Source: an uncultured Pelagibacteraceae bacterium (GTDB lineage Bacteria; Pseudomonadota; Alphaproteobacteria; Pelagibacterales; Pelagibacteraceae). Taken from it: DNA of 64,000 nt. The notes below the pieces were generated by a model, which worked only from the letters and a program-made list of their open reading frames with translations, ran no database searches and was not told where the DNA came from. Location of the stretch: contig CACNTN010000004.1 of the NCBI GenBank assembly GCA_902623395.1, positions 50,313-114,312 on the forward strand, in the 5' to 3' direction. Position 1 is the stretch's first letter, and each line of letters opens with the position of its first letter. The position numbers and the translations under genes were made by a program. Below are positions 47,127 to 56,302 of this stretch, piece by piece.

Positions 47127-47638
47127 TTTTTTCCTAAAGTTTTTTTCAGCTGACTATATGCCAAAGTAATTTTTTTTAATCTATCTTCAAATTTTTTATT
47201 ACCTTGGTTTTTATCAGGATGATATTTTTTTACAAGCTCTTTGAATTTTGAGTGAATTTGCTCCCATTTTACATCTTCGTTTAAGTCCATTACTTGTAAA
47301 GCATCCTTATCCTGCTGTGAGACTTTTGTTTTTTTAAAATCTCTAAAATTTGAACTTTTAAAGATGTTTAATTTATCGTCAAGTGCATTATTCCATAAAA
47401 TATTAAAAAAATTATCAGAGGAGCCAAAAGTTTTAGTTGATTTGTGCCAGACGAGATCAGACTTTATAAAAAACTCAATTTCTTGATCATTCATGTTTTC
47501 AAAATAATTCCAATTTTTATTAAAAATTTTGATGTGATTTAGACAAAGTAATCTATATTTTTTACTATTGTCCTTCTCTATGGGTGCTTTATGAGCCCCA
47601 ATTTCATTACAATTTTCCCAATCACAAATAATTTTCAT
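47123..47638 (-). CDS. J-domain (DnaJ-like) protein with N-terminal zinc-site region
   Basis: A 171-aa co-chaperone. The N-terminal part starts [10 protein letters not shown] with Cys5 and Cys10, a further Cys32 in RLLCLNH, then [11 protein letters not shown], probably a small metal site. The C-terminal J domain (about 112-169) has the HPD motif in [11 protein letters not shown]. It would stimulate DnaK ATPase. It overlaps cobS by 4 bp and is divergent from bolA with a 30-bp gap. A role in assembling or delivering the CobST complex is only suggested by position. Confidence 0.88.
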   Translation of the reverse strand: MKIICDWENCNEIGAHKAPIEKDNSKKYRLLCLNHIKIFNKNWNYFENMNDQEIEFFIKSDLVWHKSTKTFGSSDNFFNILWNNALDDKLNIFKSSNFRDFKKTKVSQQDKDALQVMDLNEDVKWEQIHSKFKELVKKYHPDKNQGNKKFEDRLKKITLAYSQLKKTLGKK

Positions 47639-47668
47639 TGGATAATTCTATATAGTAAAATCGAATTA

Positions 47669-47926
47669 ATGAATAATTATTTACGAGAAATAATCGATAA
47701 ATTAAATAAAGAATTTAAAATTAATGATATTAAAATTGTTGATAATTCTTACAAACATAAGAGTCATAAATCTTTTTCACCAGAAAAATTCCATTTACAT
47801 TTAAAAATAAAATCAACGCATTTAAATTCATTACCAAGAATACATGCACAAAAGTTAATAATGAATGTTTTAAAAGAAGATCTCAAAACAAAAATTCATG
47901 CATTAGAAATTAGTATCGAGAAATAA
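47669..47926 (+). CDS. bolA: BolA family protein
   Basis: An 85-aa protein starting at ATG 47669 (MNNYLREIIDKLNKEF). BolA features are the SHKSFSPEKFHLHLKI strand-helix region and the conserved RIHAQKLIMNVL helix with His, the residue that binds Fe-S clusters with monothiol glutaredoxins. An upstream in-frame extension to 47591 overlaps the J-domain gene on the other strand and is rejected. The 3' end overlaps aroB by 17 bp. Confidence 0.9.
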   Translation: MNNYLREIIDKLNKEFKINDIKIVDNSYKHKSHKSFSPEKFHLHLKIKSTHLNSLPRIHAQKLIMNVLKEDLKTKIHALEISIEK

Positions 47927-49022
47927 TAGTACAATATTTTTCTAGTTGTTTTACTGAAATTTTGAATTTATTTGGCAGGCTAGTTTTTCCAACTTTATTT
48001 AAAAGAAGAAAATTTATTTTTTCATCGTCATTTTTTTTATCCTGTTTTAAAAATGGAAGAAGACTTTTTATCCATTTTGAGTTAGAAATATTTTTCAGAG
48101 TGTAAGTTAGATTATTTTTATCATAAAAATTCTTGATTTGTTTCAGTGTTTTTATTTTACAGTATCTTTTAATAACAGAAAGTTTAATTGCTAATATCAT
48201 CCCAGTTAATACTGCTTCACCGTGGGTAATTTTTTTTGAATAATTATTTTTTATTTCTATAGCATGTGCAAATGTATGACCAAAATTTAAAATCATTCTT
48301 AAATTTTTTTCATTCACATCTTGGGTTACAAAATGCATTTTAATTTCACAACTTTTTTTTATTGCGTAAATTAACTCTTTACTATTTTTTCTAAGAATAA
48401 ATTTTGTATTCTTTTCTAACCAATTAAAAAATTTTTTATCATAAATAAGTGCGTGTTTTAAAATTTCAGCGTAACCACATATTATATCTCTTTTGTTTAA
48501 AGATTTAATAAACGCTGTATCGCTAATAACTAATTTTGGTTGATAAAATGAGCCTATTAAATTTTTACCAAACTTAGAGTTAACGCCAGTTTTTCCTCCT
48601 ATAGCCGAGTCAGCTTGGGCTAATAAAGTTGTGGGAATATTTATAAAATTAATACCTCTTTTAAATATACTAGCGATGAAACCAGAAACATCACCTGTAA
48701 TTCCACCCCCTAATCCAATTACTAAATCTGATCTATTAAAGTTTTTTGAGAGGAGTACATTTAAATAATAATTTACAGAATTTATAGATTTACTTTTTTC
48801 GGCCGCAGCAAATTGCAAAAATATCAGTTTATAATTTTTAAGTAATTTCCTTAAATTTTTTTTAAATTTGGCAGGTACGTTTCTATCAGCAATAAGCGCA
48901 ATCTTTTTTGTTTTTGGACATAATACTCTTATTTTCTTTGGTAAAATATTAAGTGAATTTTTACCAATGATTATTGAATAATTATGATTTTTATTTTTAA
49001 ATTTAATTTCTTGATTTTTCAT
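47910..49022 (-). CDS. aroB: 3-Dehydroquinate synthase
   Basis: The second step of the shikimate pathway, converting DAHP to dehydroquinate with NAD and a divalent metal. The 370-aa protein shows the NAD-binding LGGGITGDVSGF and PTTLLAQADSAIGGKTGVN segments, GYAEILKHALI with a metal-ligand Glu, and LNFGHTFAHAIE with ligand His. It overlaps the upstream aroK by 20 bp, as aroK-aroB pairs often do. Confidence 0.97.
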   Translation of the reverse strand: MKNQEIKFKNKNHNYSIIIGKNSLNILPKKIRVLCPKTKKIALIADRNVPAKFKKNLRKLLKNYKLIFLQFAAAEKSKSINSVNYYLNVLLSKNFNRSDLVIGLGGGITGDVSGFIASIFKRGINFINIPTTLLAQADSAIGGKTGVNSKFGKNLIGSFYQPKLVISDTAFIKSLNKRDIICGYAEILKHALIYDKKFFNWLEKNTKFILRKNSKELIYAIKKSCEIKMHFVTQDVNEKNLRMILNFGHTFAHAIEIKNNYSKKITHGEAVLTGMILAIKLSVIKRYCKIKTLKQIKNFYDKNNLTYTLKNISNSKWIKSLLPFLKQDKKNDDEKINFLLLNKVGKTSLPNKFKISVKQLEKYCTIISRY

Positions 49023-49518
49023 AAATTTTTAATATTTCTTCAACTATCTCCTCAGATTTAAAAGAATGACATCTGATTCTAAAATCTGCCTCATTATAAA
49101 TTTTTTTTCTATCAAAATAAATTTTTTTTAATGCTTCATTTAAGTTTTTTTTATTTAGTAAAGGCCTGTGCTTACTTTTTCTCAATCTTTTTATTAATAC
49201 ATCAACCGGTACATCTAACCAAAAACTAATCGACAATTTTTTTGCACTTTTTCTAATAGCATTATTTAAAAAAGCTCCTCCACCTAAAGATATTACTGAA
49301 TTATTCTTTTTTAATTCACTCAAAGTAATTTCATTTTCAATTTTTCTAAAATAGTTTTCGCCTTTATTTTTAAATATAAGGTTAATTGATGTGCCTTCTT
49401 TAGCTTCTATCGTTTTATCAACATCAATAAAATTATATTGAAGCTTTTTAGCCAAATATTTACCGATAGTAGTTTTTCCCACTCCCATCATTCCGGTCAA
49501 AGTAAGGCTTTTTCCCAC
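49003..49518 (-). CDS. aroK: Shikimate kinase
   Basis: Phosphorylates shikimate with ATP. The 171-aa protein has the Walker A GMMGVGKTT near residues 8-16, the shikimate-binding DVDKTIEAKEG and FRKIENE segments, ISLGGGAF and the lid arginine region KSKHRPLL. The start is GTG at 49518; no in-frame ATG precedes the P-loop at a proper distance. It overlaps aroB by 20 bp. Confidence 0.95.
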   Translation of the reverse strand: MGKSLTLTGMMGVGKTTIGKYLAKKLQYNFIDVDKTIEAKEGTSINLIFKNKGENYFRKIENEITLSELKKNNSVISLGGGAFLNNAIRKSAKKLSISFWLDVPVDVLIKRLRKSKHRPLLNKKNLNEALKKIYFDRKKIYNEADFRIRCHSFKSEEIVEEILKIYEKSRN

Positions 49519-49590
49519 TTTAGCTTCTTTTTTGATTTTGAATTTTCATAAATATGTCTTATTTATTGAGTTTAAATTAATTCTAATTGT

Positions 49591-49770
49591 ATGCAACTTA
49601 AATACAACAGACAACCAAGTTTAGGAAGTTCAATAATAAAAATTTTATTCAAAATATTATTGGTGATCATAGTTTTTATTATTGCAATTTTTTTAATAGA
49701 AAAAATTAGCTTCCCTAATCCAGAAAAAAAATATCAAATCGATGTAACAAATGAAATTAAAAAGCTTTAA
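49591..49770 (+). CDS. Small single-pass membrane protein, 59 aa
   Basis: Translated by hand from ATG 49591 to TAA 49770. It starts MQLKYNRQPSLGSSIIK, has one hydrophobic helix (about 19-37) and a polar tail ending EIKKL, predicted outside the cytoplasm. It overlaps the next gene by 20 bp in another frame, suggesting coupled translation and a shared role with that exported protein. No homolog is recognised, but the helix, basic N-terminus and overlap argue for a real gene. Confidence 0.65.
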   Translation: MQLKYNRQPSLGSSIIKILFKILLVIIVFIIAIFLIEKISFPNPEKKYQIDVTNEIKKL

Positions 49771-51490
49771 TTATCTAGTTGGCTTATTAATTATTTTTCT
49801 AAATTCACCTGTGGTCAGTGAGGAAAAAATTGATATTTGGAATAATAAAAATAAAACAGAGACTCAAAAAGAAACGAACATACAGGAAGAAAAGAGCGAT
49901 CAAAAAAAATTAAGCATTGCACCAAGTCAAACAATAGAAGCCATCGAAAAAATACAAATTCAAGAGGGATCTGAACTTAAATCAGAAACACAAAAAGTTT
50001 ATGGGATTTTTGATCCAGCGAACTTTAATTTTAACTTAAATATGTGGTCAACAACAAAGGCTGAAGATTTAAGGTCTAGTTTAAAAAGAATAGAAAAAAT
50101 AAATCTTTCAAAATCATCTGAGGAAATTCTAGAGGGAATCTTATTTTCTTTCTCATATCCTCCAGTGGGTATGACCGAAAAAGAATTTGCTGACATAAAA
50201 ATTAATTGGTTAATTAAAAATGATCGAGTTGATTTGATAGAAAGTTTTTTAAAGCAAAATGAACAATTTGAAAGTAAAAGTAAAGCTGTTCAATATTTAG
50301 TTGATAAAAATATTGCAAGCGCAAATATAAAGGAAGGGTGTGAGAAAATTAAATTTATAGATGCAAAGATTAAAGATGCATATTTGGAAAAATTCAAAAT
50401 ATATTGTTTAATTTTTAATAACAAAAAATCAGAAGCACAGTTGTTATTAGATCTTTTGCGTGAACAAAATCAATCAAGCAAATTTTATGATGATAAGATT
50501 AATTTTCTTTTAAAAGTTACTGAAAAAACTAGCAATAAGATAAACGAAAAAAATCTTCTAAATTTTTATCTCTCAAGCATCACTATTTCTGATTTTAAGT
50601 ACGAGCCATCTAAAAAAACAAAACCGGAGATATGGAAATATTTAAATGCTGCAAATCTAATTAATCTTGAGGACTCATCAGATAAAGAGAAACTTAGAGA
50701 ATTAGAATTAGCAGCTAACGCCAATCAATTAGACAAGAATAAAATTTTTGATATTTATAAACAAGTTCCTTTTAATTTGAATATTTTGATAAGTGCCAAA
50801 AATAATTATCAAACTTTAAATGAGAGTGATGCAAGAGCATTAATATATCAAAAATATTTATTATCGGAAGATATCGAGTCTAAGATTGAATACCTTTTAT
50901 TACTTGAGGATCTATTTAAAAAAGCAAACTTGATCAATATATATTCAAAATTTTTGAGCGACAAAATAGAGGAGATCGGAATAGAAAATTTGCCAGAAAA
51001 ATACCAAGAAGTCGCATCATCTAAAATTGTCACAGGAGAGGATGTGCTCTTAGGGAAAATAAAATATAACGATAAAATTTTACATCAATCCAAAATTATA
51101 AAATATTTCGTAGATGGTGAGGACAAAAATAAAATCCAAAAAGATATTGATAGAATATTTAAAAAAATAACTAAAAATAAAAAATATTTTGTTTCCGCAA
51201 AAGATTTAGCGCTTGCAGACACATTGATCACTGACGGTTTTTCATTGCCTCAAAATTTTAAATACAATGATCTTTCATCAAAATTTGATGTGCCGAAAAA
51301 TTTATTACAGTTAATTGATAATGACCAAAGAGCATTTTTGGCATTAAAAATTGTTGAAATTATTGGTGAAGATGAACCTTATCAGCTAGATCCAGAGACC
51401 ATATATTTTGTTACTAATCTTTTAAATAAAATGAATTTGGTGACCATACGAAATAAAGTTCTTAATTCTGCTCTACCATTAAGAACTTAA
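49751..51490 (+). CDS. Exported alpha-helical hypothetical protein, 579 aa
   Basis: Begins with a signal peptide (MKLKSFNYLVGLLIIFLNS, cleavage near VVSEE), then a Lys/Glu/Gln-rich low-complexity linker to about residue 65. The remaining ~500 residues are almost wholly helical, with evenly spaced amphipathic segments like a TPR- or solenoid-type scaffold, and no catalytic motif. It is probably periplasmic. It overlaps the 59-aa membrane ORF upstream and precedes def by 17 bp. A role in envelope organisation is possible but unproven. Confidence 0.75.
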   Translation: MKLKSFNYLVGLLIIFLNSPVVSEEKIDIWNNKNKTETQKETNIQEEKSDQKKLSIAPSQTIEAIEKIQIQEGSELKSETQKVYGIFDPANFNFNLNMWSTTKAEDLRSSLKRIEKINLSKSSEEILEGILFSFSYPPVGMTEKEFADIKINWLIKNDRVDLIESFLKQNEQFESKSKAVQYLVDKNIASANIKEGCEKIKFIDAKIKDAYLEKFKIYCLIFNNKKSEAQLLLDLLREQNQSSKFYDDKINFLLKVTEKTSNKINEKNLLNFYLSSITISDFKYEPSKKTKPEIWKYLNAANLINLEDSSDKEKLRELELAANANQLDKNKIFDIYKQVPFNLNILISAKNNYQTLNESDARALIYQKYLLSEDIESKIEYLLLLEDLFKKANLINIYSKFLSDKIEEIGIENLPEKYQEVASSKIVTGEDVLLGKIKYNDKILHQSKIIKYFVDGEDKNKIQKDIDRIFKKITKNKKYFVSAKDLALADTLITDGFSLPQNFKYNDLSSKFDVPKNLLQLIDNDQRAFLALKIVEIIGEDEPYQLDPETIYFVTNLLNKMNLVTIRNKVLNSALPLRT

Positions 51491-51507
51491 TTAAAATATA
51501 ATTAATA

Positions 51508-52032
51508 ATGTCCCAAAGAAATATAGTTATTGAGCCTGATCCAATTTTAAGAAAAAAAAGTGAAAGTTTAGAAAAAGTTGACGATGAACTTAGAACATTA
51601 TTAGATGATATGTTAGAAACTATGTACGCTGCGCCAGGTATAGGTTTGGCTGCTGTGCAAGTAGGTATTCTAAAACGACTGATTGTAATTGATATTTCAA
51701 AAGAAAAAGAGAAAAAAAATCCTATTTTTTTAATAAATCCAGAAATAATTTCTTTATCTAAAAATACCTCAATTTATGAAGAAGGTTGCTTATCGTTGCC
51801 AGGACATTTCGCAGAAATTGAGAGACCGACAGAGTGTCAAATTAAATATATTGATTACAATGGAAAAAGAAAAGAATTAAAAGCAAATGGTCTTTTAGCA
51901 ACCTGCATACAACATGAAATTGACCATTTAAACGGTATATTATTTATTGATTACTTATCCAAACTTAAAAAAGATATGATAATAAAAAAATTAGTAAAAC
52001 ATAAAAAAGAACTTAATAAGATTGTTCTGTAA
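51508..52032 (+). CDS. def: Peptide deformylase
   Basis: Removes the formyl group from new polypeptides, a metal-dependent reaction. At 174 aa it shows the three signature blocks: GIGLAAVQVG (44-53), EEGCLSLPG (ligand Cys94) and QHEIDHLNG (His136, Glu137, His140). It is first in the def-fmt-truA set, 5 bp before fmt. Confidence 0.97.
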   Translation: MSQRNIVIEPDPILRKKSESLEKVDDELRTLLDDMLETMYAAPGIGLAAVQVGILKRLIVIDISKEKEKKNPIFLINPEIISLSKNTSIYEEGCLSLPGHFAEIERPTECQIKYIDYNGKRKELKANGLLATCIQHEIDHLNGILFIDYLSKLKKDMIIKKLVKHKKELNKIVL

Positions 52033-52037
52033 ATTTA

Positions 52038-52961
52038 ATGGCTTTAAAAATAATTTTTATGGGAACCCCCGAATTTGCTGTTCCGATATTAAAATCTATT
52101 TACAATTCAAATTATGAAATTTTAGAAGTTTACACTCGACCTGCTACCAAAAAAAATAGAGGACAAAAGATCCAACTTTCACAAATTCATGAATATGCAA
52201 AGAAACTTAATTTAAAAGTAAGATGTCCAATCTCACTAGATACAAATGAAGAGTTAGATCATATAAAAAAATTAAAGCCCGATTTAGTTATTGTTGTAGC
52301 TTATGGAAAAATTTTACCTAAAAATTTTTTAAATTTAGAAAATGTTCTTTTCATCAATGTTCATGCTTCCTTGTTACCTAAATGGAGGGGAGCAGCACCA
52401 ATTCAAAGATCGCTTATGAATCTGGATAACGAAACAGGAGTATCTATTATGAAAATTGTACCCAAATTAGATGCTGGTCCTGTTTTAATCCAATCTAAAA
52501 TTAAAATTTCTAATGATATTAATTATCAAGAATTGAGTATAAAAATGTCAAATTTAGGGGCAAAATTAATTTTAGACTCTCTTAAATTAATCGAGGAAAA
52601 TAAAGCAGACTTCATTGAACAAAATGAAGCCGAAGCAACATATGCTAAAAAAATTGATAAATTGGAAGCAAAAATAAATTGGAGACAGAGTGCATCTAAA
52701 GTTATTGCTAAGATTAATGCTTTTCACCCAAATCCAGGGAGCTGGTTTAGTCTTTTTAATAAAAGGATTAAGATTATTAGAGCTAAAGAGGTGTTTATAC
52801 AAGGTGAACCTGGCACAATATTAGACAAAAAATTAACTATCGCATGTTTAAATAACGCAGTTCAGATTTTAGAATTAAAAAAAGAAGGCAAACAAATTAT
52901 GACAGCTGAACAATTTCTGAGAGGAAATAAAATAAAAATAGGGCAACAAATAAATGTATAA
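52038..52961 (+). CDS. fmt: Methionyl-tRNA formyltransferase
   Basis: Formylates initiator Met-tRNA with 10-formyl-tetrahydrofolate. The 307-aa protein has the N-terminal FMGTPEFAVPIL, the catalytic region INVHASLLPKWRGAAPIQ (with HxSLLP) and the Asp of LDAGPVL, and a C-terminal OB-like tRNA-binding domain. It overlaps truA by 8 bp. Co-location with def reflects paired formylation and deformylation. Confidence 0.97.
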   Translation: MALKIIFMGTPEFAVPILKSIYNSNYEILEVYTRPATKKNRGQKIQLSQIHEYAKKLNLKVRCPISLDTNEELDHIKKLKPDLVIVVAYGKILPKNFLNLENVLFINVHASLLPKWRGAAPIQRSLMNLDNETGVSIMKIVPKLDAGPVLIQSKIKISNDINYQELSIKMSNLGAKLILDSLKLIEENKADFIEQNEAEATYAKKIDKLEAKINWRQSASKVIAKINAFHPNPGSWFSLFNKRIKIIRAKEVFIQGEPGTILDKKLTIACLNNAVQILELKKEGKQIMTAEQFLRGNKIKIGQQINV

Positions 52962-53694
52962 TTATCTAATTAAAATTGAATATGATGGAACTAATTTTGT
53001 TGGATGGCAAAGCCAAAAAAACGGAAAATCTATTCAAGATATAATTGAGAGAGCATTAAAAAAGGTTTTAAAAAAAAAAATTAGAATTACAGGGGCAGGG
53101 AGGACAGACAAGGGCGTTCATGCTTACTCGCAATTCGCAAATTTTAAAGTAAAAAATAAAATAGAAAACAAAATAATTTTTTTAGATTCAATAAATTTTT
53201 TCTTAAAAAAAAATTTAGTTTCTATTCTAGATTTAAAAAAAAAAAATTTATCTTTCCACGCAAGATATAAAGCTAAATCTCGTACATATGAATATTTGAT
53301 AATTAACAGGCATGGAACAATATCAATTAATAAAAATAGAGCGTGGCATGTAAAGAAAAAAATAGATTTAAATTTATTGGAGAAAGGATCTAAAATATTT
53401 CAAGGAACACATGATTTTTCAACTTTTAGAGCAGCATCTTGTTCAGCTAAGTCCCCAATTAAAAATATGAAAAAAATAAAAATTACAAAAAAAAATGATA
53501 TCATAAAAATTTCTTTAAGCTCAAAATCTTTTTTACAAAACCAAGTTAGATCTATGGTTGGATGTTTAATTTATTTGTCTACTAATAAGTGGAGTTTTGT
53601 TGACTTTAATCGAGCTTTTAGATCAAAAAAAAGAGTTAATTGTGCTCCACCTGCGCCAGCCTGTGGCTTATATCTTAAGAAAGTAATTTACTAG
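52954..53694 (+). CDS. truA: tRNA pseudouridine synthase A
   Basis: Makes pseudouridine at positions 38-40 of the tRNA anticodon arm. The 246-aa protein has the catalytic Asp in TGAGRTDKGVHA (near residue 52) and the motifs FHARYKAKSRTYEY and FLQNQVRSMVG. It overlaps fmt by 8 bp. The next plus-strand gene is gmd, 36 bp downstream; dapE, a frequent neighbour in alphaproteobacteria, is here separated by glycan genes and lies on the other strand. Confidence 0.96.
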   Translation: MYNYLIKIEYDGTNFVGWQSQKNGKSIQDIIERALKKVLKKKIRITGAGRTDKGVHAYSQFANFKVKNKIENKIIFLDSINFFLKKNLVSILDLKKKNLSFHARYKAKSRTYEYLIINRHGTISINKNRAWHVKKKIDLNLLEKGSKIFQGTHDFSTFRAASCSAKSPIKNMKKIKITKKNDIIKISLSSKSFLQNQVRSMVGCLIYLSTNKWSFVDFNRAFRSKKRVNCAPPAPACGLYLKKVIY

Positions 53695-53730
53695 AATAAA
53701 ATAGAAAAATGATATATTAAAATTTACTTT

Positions 53731-54711
53731 ATGAAAAAAGCACTTATCACAGGCATATCTGGTCAAGACGGGTCTTACCTATCAGAATTATTATTAAAAA
53801 AAAACTACGAAGTGCATGGAGTAATAAGAAGGGTAGCCTTAGAGGACGAAACTCATAGATTGTGGAGATTAAGAAATATTAGAGATAAAATAAAATTACA
53901 TAGCGGTTCCTTAGAAAGCTTCCCGAGTCTCGCAAAGATTATAAATAAAGTTCAGCCAGATGAAATTTATCATCTAGCAGCTCAAAGTTATGTTGCTAAT
54001 TCGTTTGAAGATGAATTTTCCACTTTAAATACAAATATCAATGGCACTCACTATGTATTAGCGTCAATGAAGGAATTTTCCCCAAAGTCAAAATTTTATT
54101 TTGCAGGCTCTTCAGAAATGTTTGGAAAAACTGTTGAAACACCTCAAAATGAAAATACAAAATTTTATCCTAGATCTGCCTACGGAATATCAAAAGTAAC
54201 AGGATTTGAATTAACTAGGAATTATAGAGAAGCGTACAATTTTTTTGCAAGCACAGGTATATTATTTAATCATGAATCACCGAGAAGGGGTTTTGAATTT
54301 GTCACAAGAAAAATTTCTTTAGCAGTAGCAAGAATTAAAAATCAACTTCAAAAAGAAATAAGATTAGGAAATATTAAAGCAATGAGAGACTGGGGCCATG
54401 CAAGAGATTACGTTGAAGCAATGTGGTTAATGCTTCAACAATCAGAACCTGCAGATCATGTGATAGGCACTGGAGAACAACATTCAGTCGAAGAATTTTT
54501 AAATATCGCTTTTAAGCATGTGGGACTAAATTATAAAGATTTTATTAAAATTGATGAAAACTTTTTTAGACCTGCTGAAGTAGAAACTCTTTTAGCAGAC
54601 CCATCTAGCTCTAAAAAGAAACTTGGATGGGAACCAAAAATAAAATTTGAAGATCTTGTAAGAGAAATGGTGGAGTCAGACTTAAAAAATATTAAAGATA
54701 AAGTATATTAA
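53731..54711 (+). CDS. gmd: GDP-mannose 4,6-dehydratase
   Basis: Converts GDP-mannose to GDP-4-keto-6-deoxymannose, precursor of fucose, rhamnose or perosamine sugars. The 326-aa extended SDR has the Rossmann motif GISGQDGSYL (8-17), HLAAQSYVANSF, the catalytic SSEMFG and YGISK, and the substrate loop NHESPRRGFEFVTRK. It is shorter than E. coli Gmd (about 370) but within the family range. It overlaps the convergent glycosyltransferase gene by 4 bp. Confidence 0.92.
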   Translation: MKKALITGISGQDGSYLSELLLKKNYEVHGVIRRVALEDETHRLWRLRNIRDKIKLHSGSLESFPSLAKIINKVQPDEIYHLAAQSYVANSFEDEFSTLNTNINGTHYVLASMKEFSPKSKFYFAGSSEMFGKTVETPQNENTKFYPRSAYGISKVTGFELTRNYREAYNFFASTGILFNHESPRRGFEFVTRKISLAVARIKNQLQKEIRLGNIKAMRDWGHARDYVEAMWLMLQQSEPADHVIGTGEQHSVEEFLNIAFKHVGLNYKDFIKIDENFFRPAEVETLLADPSSSKKKLGWEPKIKFEDLVREMVESDLKNIKDKVY

Positions 54712-55880
54712 TCAAAAACTTTTCTGAAACGTTTTATAACATTTCTCCACATAAATTTTCTAATATAAATTAAATTTGTTTTTGAAACTTTCAAGCTGAA
54801 TATCTTGTCATTTTTTATTCTGAAAATTTGATTAATTAATTCATTATTATTTTTGTAAACTGGAATAAAACGTTTATTAATTTCATCGAAACTATTAGCT
54901 ACTTTTTTAGTAGCAACAAAAGGTAATCCATATGACATGTAGGTTAAAATCTTTGTTTGTATACCTGAGGCTATTTCTAAGTTTGCTAAGGCACAAAAGG
55001 ATTTTACAATTATTGGTGACAAATTTTTTACTTTTCCATGAACTGTAACGTATTTTTTTCTCTGCCATATAAATTTATCATAATTTGAAATTTCACCCAC
55101 AATATGAAATTCAATTTTAGGGTCAATTTTTGTAATTTTAGGCATTACATTATTTATAAAAAAACTACACGCTAACTTATTTGGTAAATACGTTAAGTTT
55201 CCAATAAATAAAATCCTGTTATTTGCTTTTTTATATTTAAATTGATTTGATATCATATCTATACCAAAATTAATTTTCACAATTTTATTTTTAAATATTC
55301 TTTGAGAACTTATTTCACTACTAGAAAACAAAAGTATTTGATTAAAGTTTTTAAAACATAATCTTTCATACCTTTTCATCAAAATACTCTCAAAAAAATA
55401 AATGTACTTAATTGGATTTAAAAAACTTGTGTAGCTGAAGGTTTGATAATAATTTTTTGAATATAGGTCACCCATATCAAGAATTTTTTTTTTAAATTTT
55501 AGAGTTTGCACATATTGTGCAGCTCTAACTGATTGACAAAAAACAACATCAAAATTTTTAAAATTTTTTACAATGTAATCTTCCATCTTAGTTGAATAAA
55601 AATATCCCATTTGCATAGGTCTGATTTTTAATAATGATTTTAAGATACTTAGAATTTTATAAAATAATTTTTTTTCTTCAAAAGTAATTAATTCAATATT
55701 TCCAATTTTCTTTTTTAAATTATGTTTATCTAATGCTACCACTGTGACTTTATATTTTTTGTCAAAACTTTCTAAAAATTTTTTTGCTCTTATTACATCA
55801 CCAGAAAATCTTCCTGAAAAAGGATTTCTTGGTGATATAAATATTATTTTTTTAAATTTGCTCTTTTTTTTATTCGCCAT
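54708..55880 (-). CDS. GT-B glycosyltransferase (GT4-like, sugar transferase)
   Basis: About 390 aa from ATG 55880 (MANKKKSKFKK); a start 16 codons further upstream would overlap the SET gene more deeply. The N-terminal region has FISPRNPFSGRFSGDVIRA, as in glycosyltransferases that assemble surface glycan. The C-terminal domain has ILFIGNLTYLPNK and NLEIASGIQTKILTYMSYGLPFVAT, a GT4-like donor site. It lies opposite gmd (4-bp overlap). Donor and acceptor are unknown. Confidence 0.8.
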   Translation of the reverse strand: MANKKKSKFKKIIFISPRNPFSGRFSGDVIRAKKFLESFDKKYKVTVVALDKHNLKKKIGNIELITFEEKKLFYKILSILKSLLKIRPMQMGYFYSTKMEDYIVKNFKNFDVVFCQSVRAAQYVQTLKFKKKILDMGDLYSKNYYQTFSYTSFLNPIKYIYFFESILMKRYERLCFKNFNQILLFSSSEISSQRIFKNKIVKINFGIDMISNQFKYKKANNRILFIGNLTYLPNKLACSFFINNVMPKITKIDPKIEFHIVGEISNYDKFIWQRKKYVTVHGKVKNLSPIIVKSFCALANLEIASGIQTKILTYMSYGLPFVATKKVANSFDEINKRFIPVYKNNNELINQIFRIKNDKIFSLKVSKTNLIYIRKFMWRNVIKRFRKVFD

Positions 55881-56302
55881 CTTGATCCCTCCCTCACAAT
55901 ATACCCGCAGCAATTTTTTGAACCACATTTACAAGGATAGTTTCTATAGTCTTTGTCAAAACTAAAACCATAGTCATATGAAAATTCTTCACCTTTTTTT
56001 ATATCCTTAATTGAATGAACCCAAACTTTTAAACCTTTGCCAGTTACCTCACAGTTTGGATCACAGGAATGATTTATCAATCTTGCAATATTAAATTTGA
56101 AATCTCCATCGAGATCATACTTTTTATTTAAATTAAAAAGATAGATTGCTTTATCGTTATCATACTTTGGATTTTCTTCTGCTTCTTTTCTAGTAATTAC
56201 TTTGCCTTTATACTCAATTATTTTTGAACCCTTTTTAATATTTTTAGCAGCATAAAGACCTAAATTATCAATATTAGATCTTCTTATTTTATAAGACTTC
56301 AC
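55844..56302 (-). CDS. SET-domain protein (putative protein lysine methyltransferase)
   Basis: A 152-aa single-domain SET protein. Signatures are GLYAAKNIKKGSKIIEYKG, the pseudoknot NHSCDPNC (77-84), EEFSYDYG (105-112) and a post-SET cysteine cluster (Cys124, 126, 131, 132), all as in eukaryotic-type SET methyltransferases. It starts at GTG 56302 overlapping the dapE stop (GTGA), and its 3' end overlaps the glycosyltransferase gene by 37 bp. The target protein is unknown; ribosomal or DNA-associated proteins are candidates by analogy only. Confidence 0.85.
   Translation of the reverse strand: MKSYKIRRSNIDNLGLYAAKNIKKGSKIIEYKGKVITRKEAEENPKYDNDKAIYLFNLNKKYDLDGDFKFNIARLINHSCDPNCEVTGKGLKVWVHSIKDIKKGEEFSYDYGFSFDKDYRNYPCKCGSKNCCGYIVREGSRWRIKKRANLKK

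Noticed and set aside
47591-47668. N-terminal extension of the BolA gene
   Set aside because: It overlaps the opposite-strand J-domain gene, and the BolA fold begins at the ATG at 47669.
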